Source: an uncultured Roseobacter sp.
GTDB taxonomy: Bacteria; Pseudomonadota; Alphaproteobacteria; Rhodobacterales; Rhodobacteraceae
Direction: 5' to 3'
NCBI GenBank assembly: GCA_947488305.1
Contig: CANKZM010000005.1
Span: forward strand, 372,001 to 436,000
DNA length: 64,000 nt
Numbering within the stretch: the first letter of the stretch is position 1; each line of letters starts with the position of its first letter. The notes under the pieces are model-generated. The model was not told the origin of the DNA and searched no databases. It was given only the letters and a program-made list of their open reading frames with translations. Positions 1 to 8,221 of this stretch are shown piece by piece. Position numbers and translations under genes: made by a program.

Positions 1-1
1 T

Positions 2-1696
2 GCGGCACTTGGCTTCAACCTTGTTCGGATACACCACCACGACTCGACGTGGGTACGTCCGAACGTCTTTAAAGACCATACTCAGTCCACGCGTCATCTG
101 AATCTGGCCTCCATGAGAACGCTTGATTTGTGGATTGAAGCGCTCAAGGCAGACGGAATCTACATCTGGCTTGATATGCAGGTTGGCAGGCGCCTGGTGA
201 CAAATGACAACGTAGATGCCTTTGATGATTTTGCGAAAAATGGCATCGGCTGGCTACATGGGTTGAGTTATTTTTCCCCGTCAATTCAGAATCTCATGAA
301 GGAGTTTCAGGGAGCCTATCTTGGCTATGAAAACCATTTGTCGGGGCTACGGTACGCGGACGACCCTGCGGTTATCGCCGTCTTGTTGACGAATGAGAAC
401 GACCTGACGCACCACTATGGCAACCGGCTCCTACCCGACAAAGGGTACCCTCACCACATGGAGATTTACCTGTCTGCCGCCCAGTCGTTTGCGCAGGAAC
501 ATGGACTGAGCAAGTGGCAAACCTGGCGTTCCTGGGAGTATGGACCGTCCAAGATTTTCTTGAATGACGTTGAGCACCATTTTTTTTCAGGGATGTCGGG
601 TGATTTGCGGCAGTTGGGGTACGAGGGCCTGATCATTCCGACCAACATGTGGGGCAAGATGCCGGTCTCGAGCCTGCCCTCCTTGAGCATGGCGTCGATG
701 ATCGACGTACACAGCTACGGCGAAGCCGCTGGCCTGTCGATCAATCCGACAAAAATAGAACAAGTGGACGTTTTGTCATGGGTAGCTTCCAGCCATGTCA
801 CCAATATGCCAATAAGCATTTCGGAATGGAACGTGTTGCGCTTTCCGACCCTTGATCGTTTTCTATTGCCGCTCAGGATGGCGACGCTGGCCGCACATCA
901 AGGCTGGGATGCCCCTATCATTTATGGCTATGCCCAGCAGCCGCTGAACGGCGCGCTGATCCCCAGCAATTGGGATGTGGCGGGTGATCCGTCTATGCTC
1001 AGTGTTCTTCCTGCCAGCGCGTTGATGTACAGGCGGCAACATGTCCGACCCGCAGAAAAAACCTACGCATTACGCCTGTCGGCTGAACAGTTATTCCGCG
1101 CTGAGATTTCGCCCAAGACTTCTACCGCCATCAGAACACTCTTCGAACAAAGCGCGTTGGTGATAGAGATGCCCACGGTGCCCGAACTTCCTTGGCTTAG
1201 GCCGCGAAAAGCGCCACCCGGATCGATCATTGTTAATGACCTGGATCGCAATTTTCTCGACCCCGATGCACATGAAGTCATTGCCGATACCGGAGAATTC
1301 TTACGCAATTTCAAGGACGAAATCATGCGTGTTTCAACTGATCAGACACAGCTTTTCGCCGGCAGGCTGGCAGGCCAAGTGTTTGACTTGGAGAATATTT
1401 ATCTGCATGCCGACCTGCCGCTTGCGGCCGTAGCGGTACAAAGCCTGGACGGCCAGAAAATTGAAAACTCGCGAGAAATCCTCATCTCGCTGTCAACGCG
1501 CACGCGTTTGGAAAAGGAACGTCCTGCCATCTTCGCGATCGAACCGGCGCAGGGGGAGTTACGCGTGAAGGCGGTCCCCGGACTTACACTGCGCAACCTT
1601 CGAGGCAACCCGTTACCTGCGGTCTTTGACGCGGGATGGTATCGCATCGACCTCGGCATTGCGTCAGATCAGAATTGGCTGAAGCTGGCGGAATAA
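2..1696 (+). CDS. Glycoside hydrolase, clan GH-A type (5' end outside window)
   Basis: The reading frame is already open at base 2, so the gene begins before the window; an ATG at 113 is internal. The frame upstream of it encodes a beta-strand ending in HHHD, typical of (beta/alpha)8 glycosidases. Numbering from the internal Met113, TNENDL carries the Asn94-Glu95 pair expected for the acid/base, and ISEWN carries Glu238 as likely nucleophile. About 200 further residues form a separate C-terminal domain with no motif I recognise. It probably cleaves a beta-linked polysaccharide. It faces a convergent glycosyltransferase operon, so trimming of the same glycan is plausible. The exact GH family is not determinable here. 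Confidence 0.75.
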   Translation, partial: AALGFNLVRIHHHDSTWVRPNVFKDHTQSTRHLNLASMRTLDLWIEALKADGIYIWLDMQVGRRLVTNDNVDAFDDFAKNGIGWLHGLSYFSPSIQNLMKEFQGAYLGYENHLSGLRYADDPAVIAVLLTNENDLTHHYGNRLLPDKGYPHHMEIYLSAAQSFAQEHGLSKWQTWRSWEYGPSKIFLNDVEHHFFSGMSGDLRQLGYEGLIIPTNMWGKMPVSSLPSLSMASMIDVHSYGEAAGLSINPTKIEQVDVLSWVASSHVTNMPISISEWNVLRFPTLDRFLLPLRMATLAAHQGWDAPIIYGYAQQPLNGALIPSNWDVAGDPSMLSVLPASALMYRRQHVRPAEKTYALRLSAEQLFRAEISPKTSTAIRTLFEQSALVIEMPTVPELPWLRPRKAPPGSIIVNDLDRNFLDPDAHEVIADTGEFLRNFKDEIMRVSTDQTQLFAGRLAGQVFDLENIYLHADLPLAAVAVQSLDGQKIENSREILISLSTRTRLEKERPAIFAIEPAQGELRVKAVPGLTLRNLRGNPLPAVFDAGWYRIDLGIASDQNWLKLAE

Positions 1697-1719
1697 CGAC
1701 GACGGCCGGCCTGTTGGTT

Positions 1720-2568
1720 TCAAGAAAGAGCGGCGGCAGGGTCAACGCCGATCTGGTCACACATTCGGGCCATGTAGGAATTTGGCAGCGGTGCATGTTT
1801 GCGCCACCATGGTTTGGTCCCATTGGTATAGAGATGAACTGAGATCGTGTTTTCGGTGAAATGCCCTTCCACATGACCATGCGGGTCAAAGAAGACATCG
1901 TTCAATTGAAACGGCACCGGGTAGAGCACCTCCGGCTTCATCGCCTTCTCAAAATCCCCGGTCTGCTTGCAAAAATGGGTGAATGCCTGCGGACCGAAAG
2001 CCGTGCGCTCCGTTTTGTAGATGCGGGCTGCATGTGTCATCGGCTGCTTGGCGAGACGATCCATTTTCTTACGCTGGTTCTTGTTCCACCAGGGCGGGTA
2101 ATCAGGAAGGTTTTCGTAGTAATCCAGCAACTGCGTCATCAATTCACAGTCCTGAGGGATGGCAACCACACCGCAGTTCAAATTCCCGAGCATGCCGTGC
2201 CCCGCAAAGATATATGCTTGCTTATCGTCGAACGGTTTGTGGCAAAACGCATCGCAGTCGATCCAAATGGCTCCGGTTTTCTCGATCATCTTGTACCGAA
2301 AGACGTTGGACAAAAAGGAGGCACTGGTCGCCTCGACAAGCTCCATATCAATATCCATGATTTCGGACGCTGGTCGGATCTCGACGCCATCTGGTGCGTT
2401 TTCTACATCATGCGTGCAATAAAGAGTTGTCGGATGACCCTGCAAGATATGCGACTTCAGACAAAGCTGGTTGATATAGTGCAGCTTTTCTCCGATCCAC
2501 AATGAGGCAACGGGGCGGCGTGACGTCATGGCTTCTTCCTCCGTCTCACAGGGTTTGGTTGGGTTCAT
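1720..2568 (-). CDS. Glycosyltransferase with DXD motif (GT32/Gb3-synthase-like)
   Basis: This 282-residue soluble protein has IWIDCD at residues 101-106, a DXD metal/nucleotide-sugar motif, followed by a conserved hydrophobic region (GNLNCGVVAI). This matches the glycosyltransferase sugar-binding/DXD group related to GT32. It likely transfers a sugar from a nucleotide donor in the cytoplasm. The start at 2568 overlaps the stop of the sulfotransferase gene by ATGA, which supports translational coupling; an internal Met at residue 14 is an alternative. It is the last gene of a five-gene leftward operon. Acceptor and linkage are unknown. Confidence 0.75.
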   Translation of the reverse strand: MNPTKPCETEEEAMTSRRPVASLWIGEKLHYINQLCLKSHILQGHPTTLYCTHDVENAPDGVEIRPASEIMDIDMELVEATSASFLSNVFRYKMIEKTGAIWIDCDAFCHKPFDDKQAYIFAGHGMLGNLNCGVVAIPQDCELMTQLLDYYENLPDYPPWWNKNQRKKMDRLAKQPMTHAARIYKTERTAFGPQAFTHFCKQTGDFEKAMKPEVLYPVPFQLNDVFFDPHGHVEGHFTENTISVHLYTNGTKPWWRKHAPLPNSYMARMCDQIGVDPAAALS

Positions 2569-3230
2569 AGAGCATAGCTGTCGCCGTAGGCGGGATGCAT
2601 TTCGAAAGCAACATCCGAACGGACAAGGTCGAGGATCCGTTCTTGAGTCCGCGCCCTCAGGTCATCGAACTTCAGCTTTGGCCCACCCGCCTGGAGCCTT
2701 GGCATTTCCGCCTCCAAACCGAAGCGCGCGTTGAAATCTTTGACCAGCGCGGCAATGTTCTCGAGCCTGTAGATTCCGGTGTAGAACCCTTTATCAGGCC
2801 CTAGAAAGGATTGCTGTGGCCAGAAATGCCGGCGGAAATTCCGGCTGGCTTGTTTATAGCTGTGAAAGTTCTCGACGAACCCGTCGATATCCGGATCCGG
2901 CGGTAAATCCATTTCTCTCAATGTCTCGCCTGCTTTTTCCATACTCAGTTCGCGATAGTGCAGGACGCGGTTTGAATAACCCGACAAGAACCGCCGCACG
3001 GGGTCTCTTAACACTGCAAAGGTTTCAAACCCCTGTACTGAGTTTTTGTTAAAGGCCTTCCAGCGAGTATTTTTCACCAGATCATTGGCATCCACTTGCC
3101 TGCCCTGCACCTTGTAGTCCCGAAAGGCAAAGCCGTTTTCAAGATGAAACAGATAGGCGCGGAGCGATGTCCCGCCTCCTTTCGGCGAGAAGAAGAATGC
3201 CAGCCGCGCCTCCGGCATCACATAAGGCAT
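2565..3230 (-). CDS. Sulfotransferase family protein
   Basis: The 221-residue protein has SPKGGGTSL at residues 15-23, the 5'-phosphosulfate (PAPS) binding loop, and VLRDPVRRFLSGY at 73-85, the 3'-phosphate binding segment with Arg75 and Ser83. It should transfer sulfate from PAPS to a sugar or other hydroxyl acceptor. The start is set at 3230 because GGGAGG lies 5 bases upstream; a longer frame to 3314 lacks such a site. It is coupled to the downstream glycosyltransferase by a 4-base overlap. Together with the sulfatase at 8.2-10.6 kb it points to a sulfated glycan. Confidence 0.82.
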   Translation of the reverse strand: MPYVMPEARLAFFFSPKGGGTSLRAYLFHLENGFAFRDYKVQGRQVDANDLVKNTRWKAFNKNSVQGFETFAVLRDPVRRFLSGYSNRVLHYRELSMEKAGETLREMDLPPDPDIDGFVENFHSYKQASRNFRRHFWPQQSFLGPDKGFYTGIYRLENIAALVKDFNARFGLEAEMPRLQAGGPKLKFDDLRARTQERILDLVRSDVAFEMHPAYGDSYAL

Positions 3231-3353
3231 GTATCCTCCCCGTCGACCGACGGTCCATACGCTGTCAGTTGATTTCTGCCCAGACAGGTTACGCCTTCCG
3301 CACAGTCGCCCCATTGCGCGAACACGGGGATTTCATCTGCAAAATCTCCCACT

Positions 3354-4037
3354 TTAAATCCAATCCAGATTGACTTTGGTAATGGGGTAACGTTGGGCAA
3401 TGGCCTCACGCAAGGCCTTGAAACGTGGTCGCAATTCGCGGAATTTCCGCTCATGTGTTTCAGCGACGGTGAGGTCGATATCTTGAAACATCTCGCGCTC
3501 CAACATCAGCTCAAGAATGTCAAGTTCAGCACCTTCGATGTCCATCTTGAGCAACGCGATACGCTGGTGTTTCGCCAGGGTTTCGTTCAGCAATTCGGGC
3601 AAGGAGAGTAGTGCCACGTCGATTGTATCGCCATCATTTTCATTGATGTTCCGCCCTCCTTTTACAATTGTACTTTTAACCGACCCCCCTTTTGGATTGT
3701 CGTGAAAATTTGATGCGCGCATCAGTTTGATTGACCCGGCGCTGACGCCAACAGCCGCGTTATGAAGGATCACATTTTCCAGTGAGCCGACGTTCTGTGA
3801 CAATTGCTCAAAAGCGTATGGGTCAGGCTCGAACGCATGAACTTCCGCGCCGGTTTCTGCCAGAGGTAAGCACACCTCACCGATATTGGCGCCACAGTCA
3901 AAGACGATATCGCCGGGACGAAGCATCGAAAGGATGCCCTGCATGAGACCTGTTGCATGCGCATGCCGCAGGTTTCGTTCCGCTCGACGTTTGCGCTTGC
4001 GCCACTCATCCTGAGAGAAGGCAATCTGATCGCTCAT
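3354..4037 (-). CDS. FkbM family SAM-dependent methyltransferase
   Basis: The 227-residue protein has the SAM-binding strand-loop VFDCGANIG (residues 45-53), the acidic loop HAFEPDP and the FkbM-family LLKMDIEGAE segment. Members of this family O-methylate sugars or other hydroxyl groups and are common in polysaccharide and glycolipid loci. Its start overlaps the upstream gene by ATGA at 4034-4037. About 120 bases separate it from the sulfotransferase gene, so a secondary promoter there is possible. A sugar O-methyltransferase role is inferred from neighbours. Confidence 0.83.
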   Translation of the reverse strand: MSDQIAFSQDEWRKRKRRAERNLRHAHATGLMQGILSMLRPGDIVFDCGANIGEVCLPLAETGAEVHAFEPDPYAFEQLSQNVGSLENVILHNAAVGVSAGSIKLMRASNFHDNPKGGSVKSTIVKGGRNINENDGDTIDVALLSLPELLNETLAKHQRIALLKMDIEGAELDILELMLEREMFQDIDLTVAETHERKFRELRPRFKALREAIAQRYPITKVNLDWI

Positions 4038-4957
4038 CGCGCAAGCTCCGGATGTTGTTCCATCACGCGTCGCTTCGCTTCGGCGGCAAAGGCGTAGTTT
4101 TTTTCTGCAAGCATGAGATCACACGCGCGCGCGACCAAAGCGGGATGGTTCCGGTTTTCCAGTTGGTTGACGAGTGCACGACGCCAACTTCGGACGTTTT
4201 TACGGGCGCGCATGCGCGTGAAGAATTTTGGCCCCAACACTCCTGTTTCGGCAAACTCCTGCATCATCTGCGGCAGCGCATCGCATTTGACCACGAGCCG
4301 TATGGCTTGATGCGTAGCACAGGGAAAAGCCAGATGTTGCACATTTGGCCCATCCAGACGGGCAGCGTGGCATTTATCTTCCATCTCTAACGGATCATAG
4401 AACATGGCAATCTTCGGGATATACGGCACTGCCGCTGCTGCATCCAGAAACGGCATACCTTCCCAATTGGACCGTTTGACCGAGTACTGAAAGCGTTTCT
4501 CAAACGGCGCAATGGTCTGGTTCATCGTGGATTGCGGACTGAATGTCAGCACCCACGCGCCTTGCACCAACGGGGCAAAGTTGAGCGCTGCAAATGCACC
4601 CATGGACGCGCCCATGAACACCACCCGATCAAAACGATCAAAAAAACCAGTCCCTGCAAGCGCTGCGATCTGCGCGGAGCTGGTTGGCTGACGGAACCAA
4701 TCTTTACGAAAGGTCTGAACACCCAGAACCGAGTAATTCAATGTCTCCGTCCGCGCATACATCCACGGGAGCCGAGGATAGGGATCATCAAGGGTCGCGA
4801 GGTTATCAAAAGTCACGAATAGTGTCGGAGAACGGTATTCGAACCAGAGGTTGCCATGTTCGCCTTCGAGCAAGAATTCATCCGCTCCCTGTGCCTTGTT
4901 TAAGGTCAAGCTGGGGGGCAATGTCGGTGTGTCGATATCCTGACCTGCATCCGCCAT
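4034..4957 (-). CDS. Alpha/beta-hydrolase-like protein of glycan cluster
   Basis: This 307-residue protein has GASMGAFAA around Ser118, the nucleophile elbow (G-x-S-x-G) of alpha/beta hydrolases, in a Rossmann-like context (FDRVVFMGAS). A His in the PCATHQA segment could complete a triad. It may be an esterase or acyl transfer enzyme acting on glycan substituents; no close family is recognised. The start at 4957 lies 1 base after the preceding stop at 4959, which makes the longer upstream frame unlikely. The C-terminal third is basic and helical. Function is uncertain. Confidence 0.6.
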   Translation of the reverse strand: MADAGQDIDTPTLPPSLTLNKAQGADEFLLEGEHGNLWFEYRSPTLFVTFDNLATLDDPYPRLPWMYARTETLNYSVLGVQTFRKDWFRQPTSSAQIAALAGTGFFDRFDRVVFMGASMGAFAALNFAPLVQGAWVLTFSPQSTMNQTIAPFEKRFQYSVKRSNWEGMPFLDAAAAVPYIPKIAMFYDPLEMEDKCHAARLDGPNVQHLAFPCATHQAIRLVVKCDALPQMMQEFAETGVLGPKFFTRMRARKNVRSWRRALVNQLENRNHPALVARACDLMLAEKNYAFAAEAKRRVMEQHPELAR

Positions 4958-4958
4958 A

Positions 4959-5855
4959 TCAGAACACCGACGCAAATCGTTCGGGCAATTTGTAGACGTC
5001 TTTGCTGCGCCCGCCACCAAAGGTAAAAAACGGGCTTTTCTCATCCTTGCGCCGCCAACCAGCGTTGAGTTTCTCGCGGATTTCCGGGAAGTCCACCGTT
5101 TCAGCAACCGGGTCGCGCGCACTCAATTGTTTGTACGTCTCCCATGCATTGTCCCACCCGGTCACCTCGCGATTGGTATCCTGCAGTGCGCCGCTCTGCT
5201 GGTCGCGTTGGGCGCGGCGCAAGGACAACCGTTCTTCGGTCATGTCGTAGTCAATGAAACGCAAGTGGAACAAGTAAAGGTCCGGGGCAAGAAATTTGCG
5301 TGGCTCGTTGGCGAAATGCCCACCGGGAGCAAAAACGATCTTGTTCCGCGTGATGCAGGGTTTGTTGTAATTCGCGTTCAGCCGGAAGATGCGGCGAACC
5401 TCAAGGATATTGCGGTCAGGCGAAATCGGGTCCGGCTCCAGCGTGGGGTTATGCACCATCTCCAGCGCGAAGGGCGAGAGGACTCTGGGGCGATTATCCG
5501 GCTCAAAGCGGCCCACGTACTCCAGCAGGCTGTTAGCCACAGCCGGGTCCGGGGCCACGAGCTCATCAACGTCGCCTGTCAGCACCCAATTGTAGTACCG
5601 CGTGAAACCAGAGGTGAACATCGACATCATCTGCCAACGTCGTTGGTTGAAACAGTAACGGGTGGGATCATGCGGCAGGTATATGATGTTGCACCCGGCC
5701 GCGATTTTCTTGTGTTCGGGATCGCCGCCATGGCTGAGGACATAGAGATGTTCACGACCCAATTGGCTGCCGTAATGATCTACCCAGCGCTGCAGAAAGA
5801 AATGGTCGCCTCCTACCATGGTCATCGCCGCCATTGGCGCCTTTGTCTTGTCCAT
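4959..5855 (-). CDS. Glycosyltransferase family 2-like protein (paralog 1)
   Basis: The 298-residue protein belongs to the GT2-like group with an N-terminal strand MTMVGGDHFFLQRWVDHYG and the metal-binding motif DVDE at residues 95-98. It is the first gene of the leftward operon. It is clearly paralogous to the gene at 12456-13361: both share GREHLYVLSHG, RYYNW, DVDE, FRLN-NY-KPCI-R and a C-terminal FGGGRSK-Y-LP-RF. The start is taken at 5855, just before the conserved domain; no strong ribosome site decides it, and in-frame codons extend to 5945. Sugar donor and acceptor are unknown. Confidence 0.75.
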   Translation of the reverse strand: MDKTKAPMAAMTMVGGDHFFLQRWVDHYGSQLGREHLYVLSHGGDPEHKKIAAGCNIIYLPHDPTRYCFNQRRWQMMSMFTSGFTRYYNWVLTGDVDELVAPDPAVANSLLEYVGRFEPDNRPRVLSPFALEMVHNPTLEPDPISPDRNILEVRRIFRLNANYNKPCITRNKIVFAPGGHFANEPRKFLAPDLYLFHLRFIDYDMTEERLSLRRAQRDQQSGALQDTNREVTGWDNAWETYKQLSARDPVAETVDFPEIREKLNAGWRRKDEKSPFFTFGGGRSKDVYKLPERFASVF

Positions 5856-5998
5856 GCTGACCGTGCCCGATTTCTTTTTTTCTTGACCTTTGAAGTAACC
5901 TAAGCGGGTAGAATTTGCAAACCTGGTCCAGTTGCGCATTGTCATCCGTACCCCAACAATCGTATCTAGACAGGACGAGTGTTCAAGGGCGTTTGCGA
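5856..5998. promoter_or_regulatory. Divergent intergenic region of the glycan island
   Basis: This 143-base gap separates the leftward glycosyltransferase/sulfotransferase operon from the rightward sulfatase operon and must hold promoters for both. It is richer in A and T near the leftward start, with a long T tract at about 5871-5880 followed by a TTGACC hexamer on the plus strand. I could not assign a convincing -10 at normal spacing. Confidence 0.4.
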
Positions 5999-7468
5999 AT
6001 GAGTGACGACAAAGAGAATGCGCGTCCGGAAAGCAGCGGAACGATCATCCGCGCTCAAAATGGCGACATACTCCGTTATGACACCACCGGGATGGTTATG
6101 GTGCTGTCAGATACCGTCATCGCTGATATTGATCGCCGGCTACCAACCCTCACTGATTTACGTAAAGACGCCGAATGGATTGATCCATTTTGCCTTGGTG
6201 ACATCGACGCCTGGGATCTTCGGCGAGATGGCGAATGGCTCGTGTTCGGTGCAAATTTACCCGGCGCCCAAGGGCCCCGCCAATTTCGCCGCCTTGCCAG
6301 TGCCGACAGTACCGAGATCGACCCCGGCATCATCGCTGATGGTGCGGGTCCCTTGCGTGGGATCTTCAGCCTTGGTGGCGCGCGCCGCGCAACCGGGTTT
6401 GATGAACCGCTGGACTTTCCCTGGCACGTTCTGTCGCCCGCAGATGATTTAGGGGCAGTTGGGCATGCTGGCGAAGAGGCGCAAAAATGTTCGGCTCTTG
6501 AGGGCCTTCGGGATACCACCCGCGACGCCGCCGTTGGCGATGTGCTGGCCGGACGTCAGCATCGCGGGCACAAAGCGATGTCCCTGTTTGTCACACGCTG
6601 CGAAACGGATAGTTCCGCCTCCATTTCGGAGCTGGCACATGGTCCGGCCTATTCCAACCTGATGACAGCGATCGGTTCCCTGAAAGCATCCGCTGACCGA
6701 CTGGGACGCGCCGCTTCTCTTTATGGTCTGGGGTTCGAATTTACGCTGGAAGACATTCATAGCACGCCGGTTCAATATCGCGATGGTGTCTTTGCGCTAT
6801 TGGCGCAATTAACGTCAGACATTGCGCGCATGGGATTACGCAGACCACCCGTTCTTGCGGTGTTTGACTGCGGCACGCATCAGGTCAATGACAGCCCACT
6901 GCTGCGCGCTCAGTGGGAATTGGCCTGGCAGGGCCCCGATCACGGTCTGACCTATAGCGCGCCGGGCTATATGTTCAGACAGGATCCGTATGGTCGACCG
7001 GATGCCGGGGCCTTGTGGGAAATGGCAGAGATAGATGCTTGCGCGCTCGAAGCTTTGCATGCGGGGGACGATTGGTTCTGTCCGATTTTTCTACTGGCAG
7101 AACGGGAACCTGACCCGGCAAAAATCAGGGTGCGGTCCCGCAGTATGAACAATCTCGTGTTGGATATCAGCGACCCGTTTGGCGCAGGCGAGCACTTTGG
7201 CTTTTCGTTGAGTGGGAACACCAACGGCGCAAAACTGATGAACGTCGCTGCTGCTGAGGATGATCCTCAAGACGTCATGCTGACATTTGATGTGCCCCCG
7301 GAAGGCGATGATCTGGAAGTGCTTTACGCTTTCGGCATGGACACCACCCGTCGTGGAACAGATTTTCCAATGGCCTGCGGTGCAATCCGTGATGATTGGA
7401 CCTTTGACAGCAAAACAGGAACGCGGCTGCATCGTTGGGCTCTTCCTGCTGCGTTGCCGGTCTGGTGA
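5999..7468 (+). CDS. Hypothetical protein of glycan cluster, possible carbohydrate esterase
   Basis: The 489-residue protein begins the rightward operon; ATG 5999 fits the start of conserved-looking sequence better than upstream codons. It has no signal peptide or membrane segment. The central half (about residues 180-370) has alternating strands and helices, with a Gln-Val-Asn-Asp segment after VFDCGTHQ, loosely like SGNH/sialate-O-acetylesterase enzymes. I do not see a clear GDS motif. The C-terminal 120 residues look like a beta-sandwich. Context suggests a role in making, modifying or sensing the sulfated glycan. The family is not recognised. Confidence 0.45.
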   Translation: MSDDKENARPESSGTIIRAQNGDILRYDTTGMVMVLSDTVIADIDRRLPTLTDLRKDAEWIDPFCLGDIDAWDLRRDGEWLVFGANLPGAQGPRQFRRLASADSTEIDPGIIADGAGPLRGIFSLGGARRATGFDEPLDFPWHVLSPADDLGAVGHAGEEAQKCSALEGLRDTTRDAAVGDVLAGRQHRGHKAMSLFVTRCETDSSASISELAHGPAYSNLMTAIGSLKASADRLGRAASLYGLGFEFTLEDIHSTPVQYRDGVFALLAQLTSDIARMGLRRPPVLAVFDCGTHQVNDSPLLRAQWELAWQGPDHGLTYSAPGYMFRQDPYGRPDAGALWEMAEIDACALEALHAGDDWFCPIFLLAEREPDPAKIRVRSRSMNNLVLDISDPFGAGEHFGFSLSGNTNGAKLMNVAAAEDDPQDVMLTFDVPPEGDDLEVLYAFGMDTTRRGTDFPMACGAIRDDWTFDSKTGTRLHRWALPAALPVW

Positions 7469-7477
7469 GGGGACAGA

Positions 7478-8221
7478 ATGCTCAGATTAGATCATAAGGT
7501 CCCTGATGCCCTGATCCTTCCAGAACCTATCGCTGGCCTGAAAGAGCATCTGGAAAAGCAAGGCGCGCATTGGTTTTCCGCTCGCCCCGACTTTGTAGAC
7601 CAGACGGATGCGGGCGCCGCAACGTCGATGAAGAGCGTGACAGGCGAAGCGATTGCAAACCGCACGCGCGCAAACAAGGATAACAGCCGACTGATCGAAG
7701 GAGGTTTATCCTTCCGCGAGGCAACGCACTGCGGTTTCATGTTGGAAAACCTGGCGCTTGATTCAAACACATGGTCTTGTGCGGTTCGGTTTTCGGCACC
7801 AGAGAACTCTGCTCGAACCTTGATGACGCTGAATTCGACAGGCACCGAGAATTATATCTTCTTGCAGCAGGTTTCCGGCCAGATGATTTTCAAAGATCAG
7901 AAGGCGACGCTGGAATTGACGACAGACTGCAATTTTTCGACCGTGCCAAATCTTGTGCTTGCCGGTATGTCCAACGGACGGCTTTGGCTGCGCACCGGAC
8001 GCGGTGAAGTCCTGCAATCTGACCCGGGAAAGCTTGCACTGGACAGCCCGATGACCCTTTTTATCGGCTGTCGCAACAACAAGGGGCGTCTTCAAAAGAC
8101 GCTTGGAGAGTTCACGCTGCTCGACCTGATATTTTGGCCCACCCTGAATATTCTCGAGCCGGCTGAGGGCGAAACGAGGGACGCTCTGAACGACGACTGC
8201 CTGTGGAGACCCGAGCCATGA
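7478..8221 (+). CDS. Hypothetical protein, lectin/LamG-like beta-sandwich
   Basis: This 247-residue protein has a GAGGGGAC ribosome site just upstream of ATG 7478. Residues about 95-220 read as successive beta strands (WSCAVRF, RTLMTL, NYIFLQ, QMIFKD, LWLRT, MTLFIGC), a pattern like concanavalin-A/laminin-G jelly rolls that bind carbohydrate. No export signal is visible. Its stop overlaps the sulfatase start by ATGA, so the two products are probably made in step. A glycan-binding partner of the sulfatase is inference; the fold call is by eye. Confidence 0.45.
   Translation: MLRLDHKVPDALILPEPIAGLKEHLEKQGAHWFSARPDFVDQTDAGAATSMKSVTGEAIANRTRANKDNSRLIEGGLSFREATHCGFMLENLALDSNTWSCAVRFSAPENSARTLMTLNSTGTENYIFLQQVSGQMIFKDQKATLELTTDCNFSTVPNLVLAGMSNGRLWLRTGRGEVLQSDPGKLALDSPMTLFIGCRNNKGRLQKTLGEFTLLDLIFWPTLNILEPAEGETRDALNDDCLWRPEP

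Noticed and set aside
1861-2505. 214-residue plus-strand frame opposite the DXD glycosyltransferase
   Set aside because: Antisense to a gene with clear motif and ATGA coupling to its upstream neighbour.
5127-5903. 258-residue plus-strand frame opposite a glycosyltransferase
   Set aside because: The minus-strand protein has a full paralog at 12.5 kb, which confirms that strand.
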